Positions 1-11,530 of a DNA stretch of 64,000 bases are shown piece by piece. Location: NCBI RefSeq assembly GCF_000764305.2, contig NW_025946074.1:186001-250000 (forward strand), given 5' to 3'. Positions within the stretch are counted from its first letter, which is position 1. Every line of letters begins with the position of its first letter. The position numbers were made by a program, and so were the translations under genes. A model generated the notes under the pieces. It saw nothing but the letters and a program-made list of their open reading frames with translations. It was not told where the DNA came from and ran no database searches. This DNA comes from Hyalella azteca (Eukaryota > Arthropoda > Malacostraca > Amphipoda > Hyalellidae).

Positions 1-99
1 TTCAAATCCAAACAAAAAACAACTGACCTGCTTATTTAAAGTTAAGCTCCATATACATCCATTCATTCACTCACACATACATAATTTATTGCGTGCCAG

Positions 100-239
100 A
101 TGCCCTATCAGTTCGGGTTCAGCGTAGAGGACCCCAGCGAAGGAGTGTACCACCACAGGACGGAGGAACAGCCTAACTCAGGTCCTCTAGTAGGATCCTA
201 CTCCTACCTACGCTCCGACGGCGTCTACATGACAGTCAG
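100..239 (+). CDS. Cuticle gene, first visible exon
   Basis: Frame 1 is closed by a TAA at 82-84, and an acceptor AG at 98-99 precedes ATG CCC TAT CAG. MPYQFGF is a typical start of the RR domain, so this is an internal exon and the ATG is unlikely to be the true start codon. It ends ...GTC AG before the donor gtgagt at 240, phase 2. A second possible acceptor at 110-111 would shorten the exon by four codons. Confidence 0.85.
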
Positions 240-3200
240 GTGAGTATCTATTTTATTTTTTATTTCTATTGTATTTTTAGCGCATTTTCTCATTTATGGA
301 AAAAATGCACTATTGTGCTCGCCATGTCCGTCCGTCCGTCCGTCTGTCCGTCAGTGACTTCACGTTTTCGTCGACGAGAAAATGTGCTCTCAGTCACTCA
401 CTGCAGTGAGTACTGAGTTATATTTTTTTATTGTTTTTTTTTATCTATCGGCTGTCATACCTATTATTTTTTCTGTTTACAATTTTCAATATATAAAGCT
501 GATGATACTAACAAGTACATTAATGGAGAAAAGTTTAAAAAATGTGGATTGACTTCTGTTGCAACTTGAAGACAATTTGACGACATTTCCGGTTCCTTAT
601 CGATATTTTAATTCATTTGTAAACTAATCACTCATTGCGACGGGTGCGGACTAATTAACGTGTTTTTAAAATTGGATTTGTCTTCTCTAACATCTGTTGT
701 GGTGGTCTTCATTTCCTAACTATTATATAGAAATTAATTTCGTATAACTTATATATAACTCTATAGAGTCTAGATTATTATTTAAATTCCGAGTTTTTCT
801 CTTCTTAAAGCCTGTTCGCGCAGAATAGCTCAGGTTACATTTAAATTTCATTGTAGTTAAATAAGATTTTTCTAATTTAGTTCAATTTTGCAACAGATAC
901 ACAGCAGGAAAAGACGGCTACAGAGCGCGGGTATACGAGACAACTCCCCCCGACAGCACTCGACTGAAGGAGACCTCGCTCACGAAGGCTGGCAACCGCA
1001 AGCAACCAACACTTGCTCGACCTGCCGATCCCGATGTCATCAGGCAGGAGGCCTCCAATAACTACTTCGTTCAACAAAACATTAGGGATTCAAACTCCCC
1101 AGCAAGTCTTGCTAATAAGGACACCCCAATCGTAGGCAAGACCTCCATTGTTCCTGGCGTTACTTACTCAGATAAGACAAAAGCTGTGGGGGTAGTTGGA
1201 ACGTCTGTATTTGGTGGACCAGCCGTAGGCCAAAATTTTGAAGCCATTCCCTACCAAATCAAGACTCAGCGTCCTCAAGCCATTCTCGGTGCTCCTGCAT
1301 CGCATTTAGTAAGTGCTATTCATGATATATAAAAAGTTTTGTCTCATAATTATAATCACCTTTTTGAGACAGGAATTAGATTCGACTTATTTTCTGTGTT
1401 GATACCTTCGTTAAATTTCAGCGCCATAAAATACAAACCGATTATATTCAGCTATTAATTATAATTAAAGTATATCTGCCATCTTAGTTGGGACTATAAA
1501 TACAAATATAAATTTTTACAGGGTTTTGTTCGAACGCCTTCACAAATTCTAAGAGAGAAATTCCGTGAGACGTACCAGGCTCAGCAAAACTACCAAAGAC
1601 AGCAGCTTGAGGAGCTTCTCAGACTCCAGCAAATCAATCAACAGAATCAAATACGCGATCAACAAACTCGACACGAGCAGCAACTTCTGAATTTCCCGAG
1701 CCTCATTCAACCACAACCAGTAGATTCTGGGCAATTTGTGGTCAATCCATCAGTTAGTGATGCAGTTCCACTAGGTAATGTACCTGTCGAATATGAGCCC
1801 CCTATGCGAAATTTAGGAACCGATGCTACAGATTATTTACCTGACAGCGAAATTCCTATTAATGTTCAGTTGACGCCTGCACCTGTGAGCATCCCTACTG
1901 ACGATGAAGGAGCGAGCGTTGTATTTAATGAGGATCGAATTCAAGTTCAGGATTTAGAGGCAGGCGAATTAACAACCGACGATCTCGTTGAAGAAGATTT
2001 TCTTGTGGGGGCCGAAAATGCGAAAAGCAAAGTCGCTGATTTGGAACAAGAAAACGGAGTGTTGAAAGAAAACTTTGAAAAGAAAGAAAACGATGTTATC
2101 ATAGAAAACGTAACAGCGGAAGCACATTTATTGCCGGATCCTGCAGGGCCTCTAGAGTACTTCTTTCCTACGACAAACACTGGGAAAGAAGAAGTCACTT
2201 ACCCTGAGAATTATCAGCCTGCTTCGTTTGCACCGAATTATCCCTTACCGCAAAAACTCTACCCTGTAGTGGAGGCTGAAGGCACTCGCCAAAATCAACA
2301 CAATAATCATTATCAGGCGCCATACCATTATCAAGAACCACTCCTGCCTCACACACAATTACAGCCTCAAGGACAGTTACCTCTTCATCTACCATTCCAG
2401 CCTCAGGAGCAATTGCCGCTTTTCCAGATTCAACCACAGTTACAAAATCAACAACCATTCAACACATTCAATTATCAAGAAAAATATCAGCCTCAGCAAC
2501 CAGTCCAGCATCAGCAACCAGTCCAGCCTCAGCAACCAGTCCAGCCTCAGCTACCAGTCCAGTCTCAGCAACCAGTCCAGCCTCAGCAACCATTCCAGCC
2601 TCAGCAACCAGTCCAGCCTCAGCAACCAGTCCAACCTCAGCAACCAGTCCAGTCAGTTTCAGCAACCAGTCCAGCCTCAGCAACCAGTCCAGCCTCAGCA
2701 AACAGTTCAGTCTCAGCAACCAGCACAGTTTCAGCAACCAGTCCCGCCTCAGCAACCAGTCCAGCCTCAGCAACCAGTCCCGCCTCAGCAACCAGTCCAG
2801 CCTCAGCTACCAGTCCAGCCTCATCAACCAGTCCAGCCTCAGCAACCAGTCCAGCATCAGCAACCAGTCCAGCCTCAGCAACCATTCCAGCCTCAGCAAC
2901 CAGTCCAGCCTCAGCAACCAGTCCAACCTCAGCAACCAGTCCAGCCTCAGCAACCATTCCAGCCTCAGCATCCAGTCCAGCCTCAGCAACCAGTCCAGCC
3001 TCAGCAACCAGTCCAGCCTCAGCAACCAGTCCAGCCTCAGCAACCATTCCAGCCTCAGCAACCAGTCCAGCCTCAGCAACCAGTCCAGCCTCAGCTACCA
3101 GTCCAGCCTCAGCAACCAGTCCAGCCTCAGCAACCAGTCCAGCCTCAGCAACCAGTCCAGCATCAGCAACCAGTCCAGCCTCAGCAACCAGTCCAGCCTC

Positions 3201-5674
3201 AGCAACCATTCCAGCCTCAGCATCCAGTCCAGCCTCAGCAACCAGTCCAGTCTCAGCAACCAGTCCAGCCAAAGCAACCAGTCCTTCCTCAGCAACCAGT
3301 CCAGCCTCAGCAACCAGTTCATCATCAGCAACCAGTTCAGCCTCAGCAGCCCATCCAGCCTCAGCAACCAGTCAAGCCTCAGCAACCAGTACAGCCTCAG
3401 CAGGAATCTGTTCAGCCTGAGCATTCAAAATTGTCTTCAGAAGAGCACGCTCAACCTCCCCCTCAACCATGGAGCTTCCACCACGACCAGTCCCATGCCC
3501 AGGTTCACCAGCCTCATGATGCCCAGACGCCAATTCGATACCCTGTATTCCCCCAGTCTCCTCAATTAACTCCAGAGACTTGGAGTCTTCCACCAAAATG
3601 GCATCCTCAGCTTCAAATACCCTCTGCCTTCTTCAATGAGCTGAGACCTTATAGCGAAGATCATCTCTTGCAACAAAACAGCAAATCTGACGGCGATAAT
3701 AACAGAGGAAGCTCGAGTGTTGGAGCCAGCCAGTTCCCTGTCTATCCAGAAACTGATTATGCTGTGCTTCAGTCCTCAGAAAAGACACAACAAGCAAGTC
3801 ACATATCCGGGATACCAGGTCCACTTGCATACCCTGCCGCTTTTGGGAGAGGAAGTGCTCCAGTTGAAAGACCATCAATGGTTGAAAGACCTTCGCGTTT
3901 CAAAGTGCAAAGTAATTACGATACTTCTGTCTATGAACCTTCGACTGTGTTTTATGAACCCAGTATTCAAAACCTAGGGCTTTTGGATTCAACCGATGAC
4001 GGCCATCTTCTTCGTGAAGATCATATTAGCGGTGATGGACGACAGCCCGAAACTCCAAACGCACTTTCCCCTTCTGTTCAGCCTTTGAAGTGCACACATG
4101 TCCAATATGAAGAAGATGTGGCAAATAATCCCGTGAAATATCAAACTTTAGACAAAAAGGATCAGGATGTGAATGTTCTATCCATCAAGCATTCGGTTAC
4201 CGAGTCTAAGCCGTTGCTTGGTGGCTCATTTGGACAATCTACCACTGAAATTTCTTCAGATTCGAATCCAACGCTCAATTCAAAAATCAATTTGCAAACA
4301 AATTTAATATCAGAAGTTGTTCTTGAGCCATATATTTTAAAATTTCCGTACAGATTTGTCCAGCCTGCGGATCGACACAACAGCCTGGCGGCATTTCCAT
4401 TCGTCTTGGGAGTTCAGCCGGCATATCCACAGATGACCGTCCCTATGTGGTATGTTGTTGATCGAGAACACGTGCCCAGCATTTACCCTACGCTTCCTTT
4501 TACATCAAATACTTCGACGCAATCAACCACGTTATCATGGCCGAATTGGATGCCCGGAGCTTTTCCAACTTCAGGTGTTACAAACTTCCAAAGCATACAA
4601 CACGCAGTGACAAGTCATACTCAGAACACCCAGCAAGTGAAATTTTTCCCCTATCCTCATATAGTAAATTCCGTCGTCCCTCCATTAACTGTAGTAGAAT
4701 CCAAACCGGAGGAAGATTTTCAGCACGAAGCTGATTGTTCATGTGTCCGGCATCAAGTTCGGAAAACTGGCGCGTTCAAGACAAATCCTTTAGAGACATT
4801 CAGTGATAAATATGACCATCTTGTTAAAATGACCTCTAAGCTACCCGTTGCCGATCAAATATACTTCAATACTATTTTACAACACATTAATGAATATGGA
4901 GACCTAACTGACAAACTGGAAGGTAAATCCATTCCTGATGATCAACCAGTAGCGAACAAAGTCGAAGAGTATCCTCTGGAACCGTTTAAGAATTTAGAAC
5001 AGAGCGAACCTGCAACAGGACCTCAGACGGCCATCTACGCCCTGCCAGAGAACGAAGCTGAACTGACAACTTTTACGTCGACAGAAGATTCATCCGAACA
5101 TATTGGTGTCCAGGCAACAACTGAAGTACCTGCATCGAACATTGACCAAGCCATAGATTATTATATTGGAGAAAACAATGAGGAAAATTCAGTTTTGAGC
5201 ACATCAAATGATAAGCTTCATTCGCCACTGACGTTTGACGACGAAATTCGTTCACATCAATCGCTTGCCGATTCCCAAGATTTTGAAAATGAGGTGAAAT
5301 ACGTCACCACTGAGCCAGCACCTGCAGAGAGCGACATTGCTGGTGTCGAAACCTCGTTCGTCGATGGAACTTCGGTCAAATCCAAATCTGAAACAGAGCC
5401 TGTGCAACACTTTGTTCCATATGCTGCAGACTTCAGACAGGATATTTCAAGTGACGCATTCCAAGGTGAACGAAACCCATTTTTAGTACAGTCAATTATT
5501 GGAGACGTACAGCAAGACCATGACGTCAATACCAGTTTGGTTTCCGAGAACCATGATCCAGGATTCGCAGTTGTTGACGAGGTGGCGCGGCCTTCGCAAG
5601 ACGTTCCTCGCAAGGTTTCGATCTCAGGACCACTTAACCCGGCAGCTGCAAAATTCGGAGCGTTACTTCACTAA
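100..5674 (+). CDS. Cuticle protein with chitin-binding RR domain and giant Q/P-rich repeat tail (5'-partial, 3 exons)
   Basis: Exons read as 100-239, 897-1308 and 1522-5674, all with GT-AG introns and matching phases (2, then 0). The joined N-terminal part contains FGFSVEDPSEG, GSYSYLRSDGVYMTVR and YTAGKDGYRARVYE, the hallmark of the Rebers-Riddiford chitin-binding 4 domain of arthropod cuticle proteins, which binds chitin in the extracellular cuticle. The signal peptide exon must lie left of the window. After the domain come a linker, a Gln-rich helix-like stretch, an acidic segment, about 50 copies of a Q-P-Q-Q-P-V type hexapeptide, and about 750 residues of Ser/Pro/Glu/Tyr-rich non-repetitive tail ending in KFGALLH. 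About 1567 residues lie in the window, far longer than usual cuticle proteins (100-400). A net +1 frame change near 2653 separates the two reading frames. The 747 open codons after it argue for an assembly error or very recent mutation rather than an old pseudogene. The RR family call is firm; the exact subclass is not. Confidence 0.88.
240..896 (+). other. Cuticle gene intron 1
   Basis: Donor gtgagt, acceptor caacag. It holds a dispersed repeat at about 276-430, described separately. The rest is AT-rich with no further feature seen. Confidence 0.8.
276..430 (+). mobile_element. Dispersed repeat with short terminal inverted repeats (copy 1)
   Basis: The stretch begins AGCGCATTTTCTC and has the inverted match GAGAAAATGTGCTC near 377-390, with a (GTCC) microsatellite between. 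The same element lies in opposite orientation at about 62981-63122, and a fragment is at about 30966-31014. This suggests a MITE or SINE family; no transposase was seen. Confidence 0.6.
897..1308 (+). CDS. Cuticle gene, second visible exon
   Basis: It starts after caacag. The first base completes AGA (Arg), giving ...MTVR-YTAGKDGYRARVYETTPP, so the RR domain is split by the intron at the usual place inside the domain. It then encodes a polar linker rich in Ser, Lys, Asn and Gln and ends GCA TCG CAT TTA before gtaagt, phase 0. Length is 412 nt. Confidence 0.88.
1309..1521 (+). other. Cuticle gene intron 2
   Basis: Intron of 213 bp, gtaagt...tttttacag, phase 0, AT-rich, no repeat seen. Confidence 0.8.
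1522..5674 (+). CDS. Cuticle gene, last exon with frame break
   Basis: It begins GFVRTPSQILREKFRETYQAQQ in frame 1, followed by a Gln-rich coiled-coil-like stretch (QQLEELLRLQQINQQNQ). Frame 1 runs to 3420, but from about 2653 its translation changes from QPQQPV to an SATSPA readout of the same DNA. Frame 2 keeps QPQQPV through the array and stays open to the TAA at 5672-5674. The exon length, 4153 nt, is 3n+1, as a single +1 event predicts. The tail contains a Cys pair (CSCVRH) and many acidic and Tyr residues. Confidence 0.85.
2490..3402 (+). repeat. Coding 18-bp minisatellite (Q-P-Q-Q-P-V)
   Basis: About 50 units of CAGCCTCAGCAACCAGTC with variants (CCATTC, CATCAG, TCTCAG). Period 18 keeps frame except at 2653-2656, where CAGT is doubled. 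Such Pro/Gln/Val repeats resemble low-complexity tails of structural cuticle and silk-like proteins. The array is prone to assembly error. Confidence 0.95.
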
Positions 5675-7685
5675 CTAACAGGATCTCTTTCTTCGATTAT
5701 TTAGATGACGTTTACCAGGTTACATTTTAAGGGTAAATCCTAATGATTCCATTCAATACATCTAATTCATCTGATATTATTATGAATTACATAATTCATC
5801 TCTTTGCTCTTATCCTCATTTGATATTCAGTCCAAATGCAACAAAAAGTCCTTAAGTAACATCGATCAGTTGCTGCTGCGCTCGCCATGGAGTCGAGTTT
5901 ATATTTTAGGTGATCGCTGAATTAGTTTAATGTTCGCTAAGCTATAAATTTTGGGCAATTTTGATGTCTGAATTTACAACGTTTTTAGCTGAAAAATGAT
6001 CATTATCATGTATAATGTTAATAATGAAAATTTTAAAGTAAGCATGAAAAGAAGGGCATTCGATATCTTCAGTCTCTTGAAGTTAACTCAGAATAATTAT
6101 TATGTTTAGATATTATTAAAAGTTTCCTAAAGTAGTGAAAGATTCATTTAAAACTCCAGATTGATTATTTTTCACTCAATTCTGGATAGTTGGTCTTATT
6201 TTATGGACGGAGTGAGTAATTTCTAAAATATAAGAGTTTATTCTAAAACATGTTTCATACCCTTAACAGGTTATAATGCGATGGAATGTCATGTAATTCA
6301 CAGTTTTTCTATGAACTTTCAACCGCTTTACTTAAAGAGATAAATTAATAACCCTTGCCTGAAGTGAACTTTCAAGTCAGTCTTTAATTGCCAGCCACTC
6401 AAGTGTGAATAATGACATCAGCAGGCATTCAATTTATAATCTCAATACAAATGTGTTCGATCAGGGGATAAAAATTTAGGAATTATGAACATTGAATGTA
6501 TAGAACAGTCATAAATTCTACATGCTTACAAAATTTTAGAATGAACAAAAGGAAATATCAATACCGAGCGGCAATCGATTCCCGGACGTATACCGTTCAG
6601 GAAATATAAAATAAAAGTCAATCCAGGACATAAGGATATAGTAATTTACAAATTTTATGAATTAATTCTCAATTTGTGTGTGAATTTTCGTGAATTTGCG
6701 ATGATAAATATTACAACGAATCGACTTAAGCTATTCGAAATTACCGGTCGTATCACCTATAAAATTCTACCCTCAACCATAAAATTCTACCTCAAGATCG
6801 TCTACCCTCAACGCCTATACCAATGAGCAGAGGTTATTTGAAACACGCTTAATATTTCCTATCGGCTTGACAAGCAAGGTTTACTCTGGACGGTATTTGA
6901 AACGCAAATGACAAAGCAAAGTTAATATATTTGAAGGCAAACGGCACAATGAATATGGTAACGCATCAAACGCACGAGGAGACCAACTAATGACAAATCT
7001 GATCAGACTAATCGCGAATCGCATTAACAAGAAAAGTAATACTAATAACTTGGATACGAAAAGAGAGCTTGAACTTTATGAGATCAAGTTCCGTGATCCT
7101 AAGAAACCATGGAATAAATACCTAATCATTACAAACTAATTATCTGTTCATTGTTTCACTGTATTTAAAAAATTTATACGAATTACATAACCATTATACG
7201 CAACAACTTTTCATAGCGTTGGAGTTGGAATCCTATAGAAGAGCCGGTATACGCCGGTCGGAATTAGCAGCTCAGAGAGTATTAGAAATTAGCCTACAGA
7301 GAGTAGGAAATTTGTAACCTATTATGTTAGAAATATACATAATTAAATATCATCCGTGAATGATCTGAGTAATGCACAATATAGGGAATAAAATATTTTT
7401 TCCAAGATAGAGTAACTCAGAACTTCTAATTAAATCTCAATATACAGTACATGATATACATATATTTAAATACAGAATAATTAATGAATGTAAATGTAAA
7501 ATACAGAATAATTAATACATTCAGAGCAAGTCACACTCTATACAGAATTAATTCATTCAGGATCAAGTAATTCACAATTTTCAGTGATAATTCGGCAGCG
7601 GATGCGGCGGAGTTGGGACTGCGCCCATAATGTCGACCCTGAAGTGCACCGCACAGTTGCGTGCTTAACTTTAACTTTGGTGTGC
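5675..7685. other. 3' flank of cuticle gene, no further gene seen
   Basis: AT-rich. The first AATAAA after the stop is at about 6610-6615 and could be the polyadenylation signal; this is weak. No coding exon or repeat array was recognised. Confidence 0.5.
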
Positions 7686-7689
7686 TTAA

Positions 7690-7927
7690 CCCTCTACCGC
7701 CGTATGTCACTCTCCGGGAACATAACTTTAACTTGAATTATACGTGAACTATTGAGTGTAGCAACCTGAGGACGTTTGTACGCAACAGAAAACATTTTAA
7801 AGTTGTCGTACGTGGCGGCAACCATCAGTGCAAGTCATTTTGCGCTCACTATATATAGAACGTATCCTTTTTGGGAAGTAGGCGCGTGACAATATTGCTC
7901 TGGTTACTCGTATCAGGCGGTAGAGGG
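7690..7927. mobile_element. piggyBac-like MITE
   Basis: Ends are CCCTCTACCGCC and its exact inverse GGCGGTAGAGGG, a 12-bp TIR, flanked by TTAA (7686-7689) and TTGA (7928-7931). A TTAA target and CCCT start fit the piggyBac superfamily. Length 238 bp, no coding capacity, so non-autonomous. Confidence 0.75.
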
Positions 7928-7931
7928 TTGA

Positions 7932-8082
7932 CCGTCCGGTCAGCCGGGCCACCTCGACGATTTTGACAAGAAATGTCTCTGGATGCCGAGATAGAACCCG
8001 TAACGCATTGCTCTAGTCATGGTACTCTGAACAGTAACCATTTGGCCCCATTGCGCAGTGGTCCAGAAGGCCACCCTCAACC
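7932..8082 (-). mobile_element. tRNA-derived SINE (minus strand)
   Basis: Read on the minus strand it has an A-box-like GTGGCCTTCTGG, a B-box-like GGGTTCTATCTC, and CTTGTCAAAATCG, which it shares with the better preserved element at 21654-21812. This suggests one tRNA-derived SINE family. Confidence 0.5.
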
Positions 8083-8411
8083 TTTTGTTCATATGTTTTT
8101 TACTGAATTGAAGTATTTTTTTTAATTGCTTAATTTAAGATCGCATATACTTGTATGATTCAAAGTCGTTCAAAATTTACGTGAATTTCTTTGATTGGAT
8201 TACATGAAATACCATTATTTCAGCCCCATTGCTGTCATCGGCTAGATGGTGTCTCTCAATAATGGCCAGTGTCTGAATTAATTGGTTAAAATAGCTGATA
8301 TTATCATCTAAAGTCTGCTCACGACCTCTGTTTGCGAAAGTTTGTTAGAAAACTTTCTTTTCGGACAATTTCATGCGCTCCAGGTCTTAGTACCCGAATC
8401 CCAGTGAAAAT

Positions 8412-8516
8412 TGACAGACGCGGCAGCTTCTGATTTGGATTACCAGAAGCTGGGGCGATGTGAAAACTTACAGACGCGGCAGCTTCTGATTTGGATTACC
8501 AGAAGCTGGGGCGACT
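8412..8516. repeat. 57-bp tandem duplication (2 copies)
   Basis: A segment containing GGATTACCAGAAGCTGGGGC occurs twice, 57 bp apart, nearly identical. The region on both sides (8083-9948) holds no recognised gene; a short AATAG microsatellite is at about 9270-9297. Confidence 0.8.
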
Positions 8517-9948
8517 CTAGATTCTGTTGGGATGTTCAACCCCTAAACTACACATGTCTACCACACACGAACATAAAACAGCCTCTTTCCACCTTCATTT
8601 ATTTTCAAGTTAGTCATTGAGATTAGAGAAAATTCATGCTAAATGTTGTTTTAATCATAATAATTATAAGAGAAATAATATTTATGTTGAATTTATATCG
8701 CAGTACAGGCGGAAGTGACCACATCCGGCTGTGCTGCGTCGAACAATCGCGGCTGCAGTTAACAAAATACTGAGAATTTTGTTCAGCCAAAAAATTCAGA
8801 GAAATTCAGAGAATTTTGTGCACGAATTCAAAGAATTTTGTTCGGTATTGAACACAAATTTATGTCATATGTTAAATATACGCGTATATTTATTACCTCA
8901 ATAATAATGCCTGTGATGGATTTTAACAATGATTATTCACCCGAGTAACAGACTGTGTTTAGTAACAAATGAATCGTAATTAAAAAATTATTTATCATTA
9001 CCAAGTGAACGCTAAAAGGTTTTTCATTTAAAATAGAATCTGAAACAGTGAATACAGTAATATGCATGCGGTGTAACAGTGAATGCAGTAAACAATTGAT
9101 GTGCATGCAGTGTAACAGTGCGCAGTAAATACAATATCAAGAAAACATAACAAAATATTAAGTAATGCTAGATCTTCAACAAGGTCATTCATCAGAAGCA
9201 CAAACAAGTATAGCACACATTATAGGATATAAGAGTTCACTATAGAAGTGCGTTCGTAAATAAAGTTAAGAATAGAATAGAATAGAATAGAATAGAAGTG
9301 TCGGCGTTGAAGAAATAGGCCCATGGCCTGTTTGTCAGGAAAGTACAAATGTCAGGAAAGAACTTCATATAGTAACAGCACACGTGAAAATCACTTGCAT
9401 TACAATTAAGATGCAACAGTTTCCAAATCTGCAACGAAAACAGTGTTCATTTCAAAGATAACAGTGCTCAGTCTTCACCGGAAGACAGTTTACGAAACGT
9501 CTTCATATCTACAGCATAAGCACAACAATATGGAAGTTTATCCAGATTTTCTAGACTTGTCATCTTGAAAGACATTATTTAACGTACAATAAATTTTACA
9601 GCTGAAAATCTTGAAGACTTTTTCGTCCAAGTGTCAGGACAGTCAATCCTACAATCCTAGTTGTTATGTTTAAAAGGAATAGCCTCGCTCAGCGGCTTCA
9701 GTTGCATCTGAACCTTGGCGGTGGAAGGTGTGTCTTGACTCGTCTCTGATTCTCACTCGTGCTGCCACTCCATCAATATCATTTCAAGGTGAGTTTTGTC
9801 AGTTTTTATCAATAAATAATGTACTAAAGCAACGTTTTTAAGCGAATGTGTAAAATAAACCGTTAAACAAATGTGTAGCGCAAGCAAACGAGTTGAGTAA
9901 CTGATTGCCATAACAGACATTCATTATAACTTCCATAGACTGGCATCA

Positions 9949-10109
9949 CACTCAAAGAAATGTGAATACTTTGTCTTGATAGTGATGCGCATTGTACTTT
10001 TGTGTGATTCAAGCTCACCCATTTTAGCCCGGCATAATGGCTATCAGTGCTATACGTACTGAGAGTGTGTCACCATGTATACAATACGATCCACAGAATT
10101 TTCTGAGTG
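9949..10109. mobile_element. TA-type MITE, family 1
   Basis: Starts CACTCAAAGAAAT and ends TTTTCTGAGTG (inverse CACTCAGAAAA). The interior carries the family words ATAGTGATGCGC and ATCAGTGCTATACGTA. Length 161 bp. Eight copies of this 145-170 bp family are in the window; better copies are flanked by TA, as for Tc1/mariner-type insertions. Confidence 0.7.
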
Positions 10110-10382
10110 CATTCTATTAAATTCTATTTTACATTTTCTATATTTTCGCTCGATTGCGATGACATCACTAGGGCTGTTATACAGATCAGACGAGAAGTGG
10201 ACGACGATATTTACGTAGCGTGAGATTTGAATTTTCTTGTTTTCATACGTATTGTAGCAGGCATGAATTCACTATGAATAAATTTCAGAATAAATTAACT
10301 GGTATGATTTTATTTAATAGGAAATGTTCCTCTCCTGTGCGTGGTCTTCTGTTAACGTTTCTAATTGAAAATTTTAGTGATA

Positions 10383-10490
10383 TATAGTTAACTACTTACA
10401 TATAGTTAACTACTTATATATAGTTAACTACTTACATAGAGTTAACTACTTATATATAGTTAACTACTTCTATGTAGTTCATTACATATA
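10383..10490. repeat. About 20-bp AT-rich minisatellite (TAGTTAACTACTTA)
   Basis: Five units of roughly 20 bp built on TATATAGTTAACTACTTACA; TAGTTAACTA is itself palindromic. Confidence 0.85.
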
Positions 10491-10524
10491 ATTCAAGATA
10501 TTAGTTACACTAGTCATTAATTAC

Positions 10525-11195
10525 CTATAGTCTCCACCAGGCCTTGCCTTAGTCATTAATTGCCTAGTCTCCACCAGGCCTTGCCTGAGTAATTACCTAG
10601 TCTCCACCAAGCCTTGCCTGAGTAATTATACCTAGTCTCCACCAAGCCTTGCCTGAGTCATTACCTAGTCTTCACCAAGCCTTGCCTGAGTCATTACCTA
10701 GTCTCCACCAGGCCTTGCCTGAGTCATTACCTAGTCTCCACCAGGCCTTGCCTGAGTAATTACCTAGTCTCCACCAGGCCTTGCCTGAGTCATTACCTAG
10801 TCTCCACCAGGCCTTGCCTGAGTAATTACCTAGTCTCCACCAGGCCTTGCCTGAGTCATTACCTAGTCTCCACCAGGCCTTGCCTGAGTCATTACCTAGT
10901 CTCCACCAGGCCTTGCCTGAGTCATTACCTAGTCTCCACCAGGCCTTGCCTGAGTCATTACCTAGTCTCCACCAAGCCTTGCCTGAGTCATTACCTAGTC
11001 TTCACCAGGCCTTGCCTGAGTCATTACCTAGTCTCCACCAGGCCTTGCCTGAGTAATTACCTAGTCTCCACCAAGCCTCGCCTGAGTCATTACCTAGTCT
11101 TCACCAGGCCTTGCCTGAGTCATTACCTAGTCTCCACCAAGCCTTGCCTGAGTAATTACCTAGTCTCAACCAGGCCTTGCCTGAGTCATTACCTA
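10525..11195. repeat. 33-bp minisatellite, about 20 units
   Basis: The unit contains GCCTTGCCTGAGTCATTACC and CTAGTCTCCACCAG. Variants are TCATTA/TAATTA and CTCC/CTTC. The period is a multiple of three, so open frames of repeated SLHQALPE appear; they are not taken as genes. The CTCCACCAG-G word resembles a 3' splice site in every unit. Confidence 0.9.
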
Positions 11196-11339
11196 GGTTG
11201 CACGCACGGTCACGGAAGCGCCCGCAATTCGTGATCCCTGAATCACGGAGCGACATGAAGCGCAATTCAACGGCAGACGCGGACCGCTGAGCGCCGGATG
11301 AACCCGGCTACATGCGGCCAAAATCTGTAGCTGTAGCTC

Positions 11340-11530
11340 TTCGGGTCCTGGTACAGTTACTCGACAACTCCTGGTACAGCTACTCTACAACTCCTGGTAC
11401 AGCTACTCTACAACTCCTGGTACAGCTACTCTACAACTCCTGGTACAGCTACTCGACAACTCCTGGTACAGCTACTCTACAACTCCTGGTACAGCTACTC
11501 TACAACTCATGGTACAGCTACTTGACAATA
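11340..11530. repeat. 23-bp minisatellite, about 8 units
   Basis: Unit CTCCTGGTACAGCTACTCTA plus CAA. Each unit shifts frame, so the open frame across it is not coding. The GC-rich 11210-11335 stretch before it shows no convincing exon. Confidence 0.85.

Noticed and set aside
2637..3424. Several minus-strand open frames (AEAGLV, LLRLDW repeats) across the cuticle repeat
   Set aside because: They are antisense shadows of the 18-bp coding repeat, kept open by the period.
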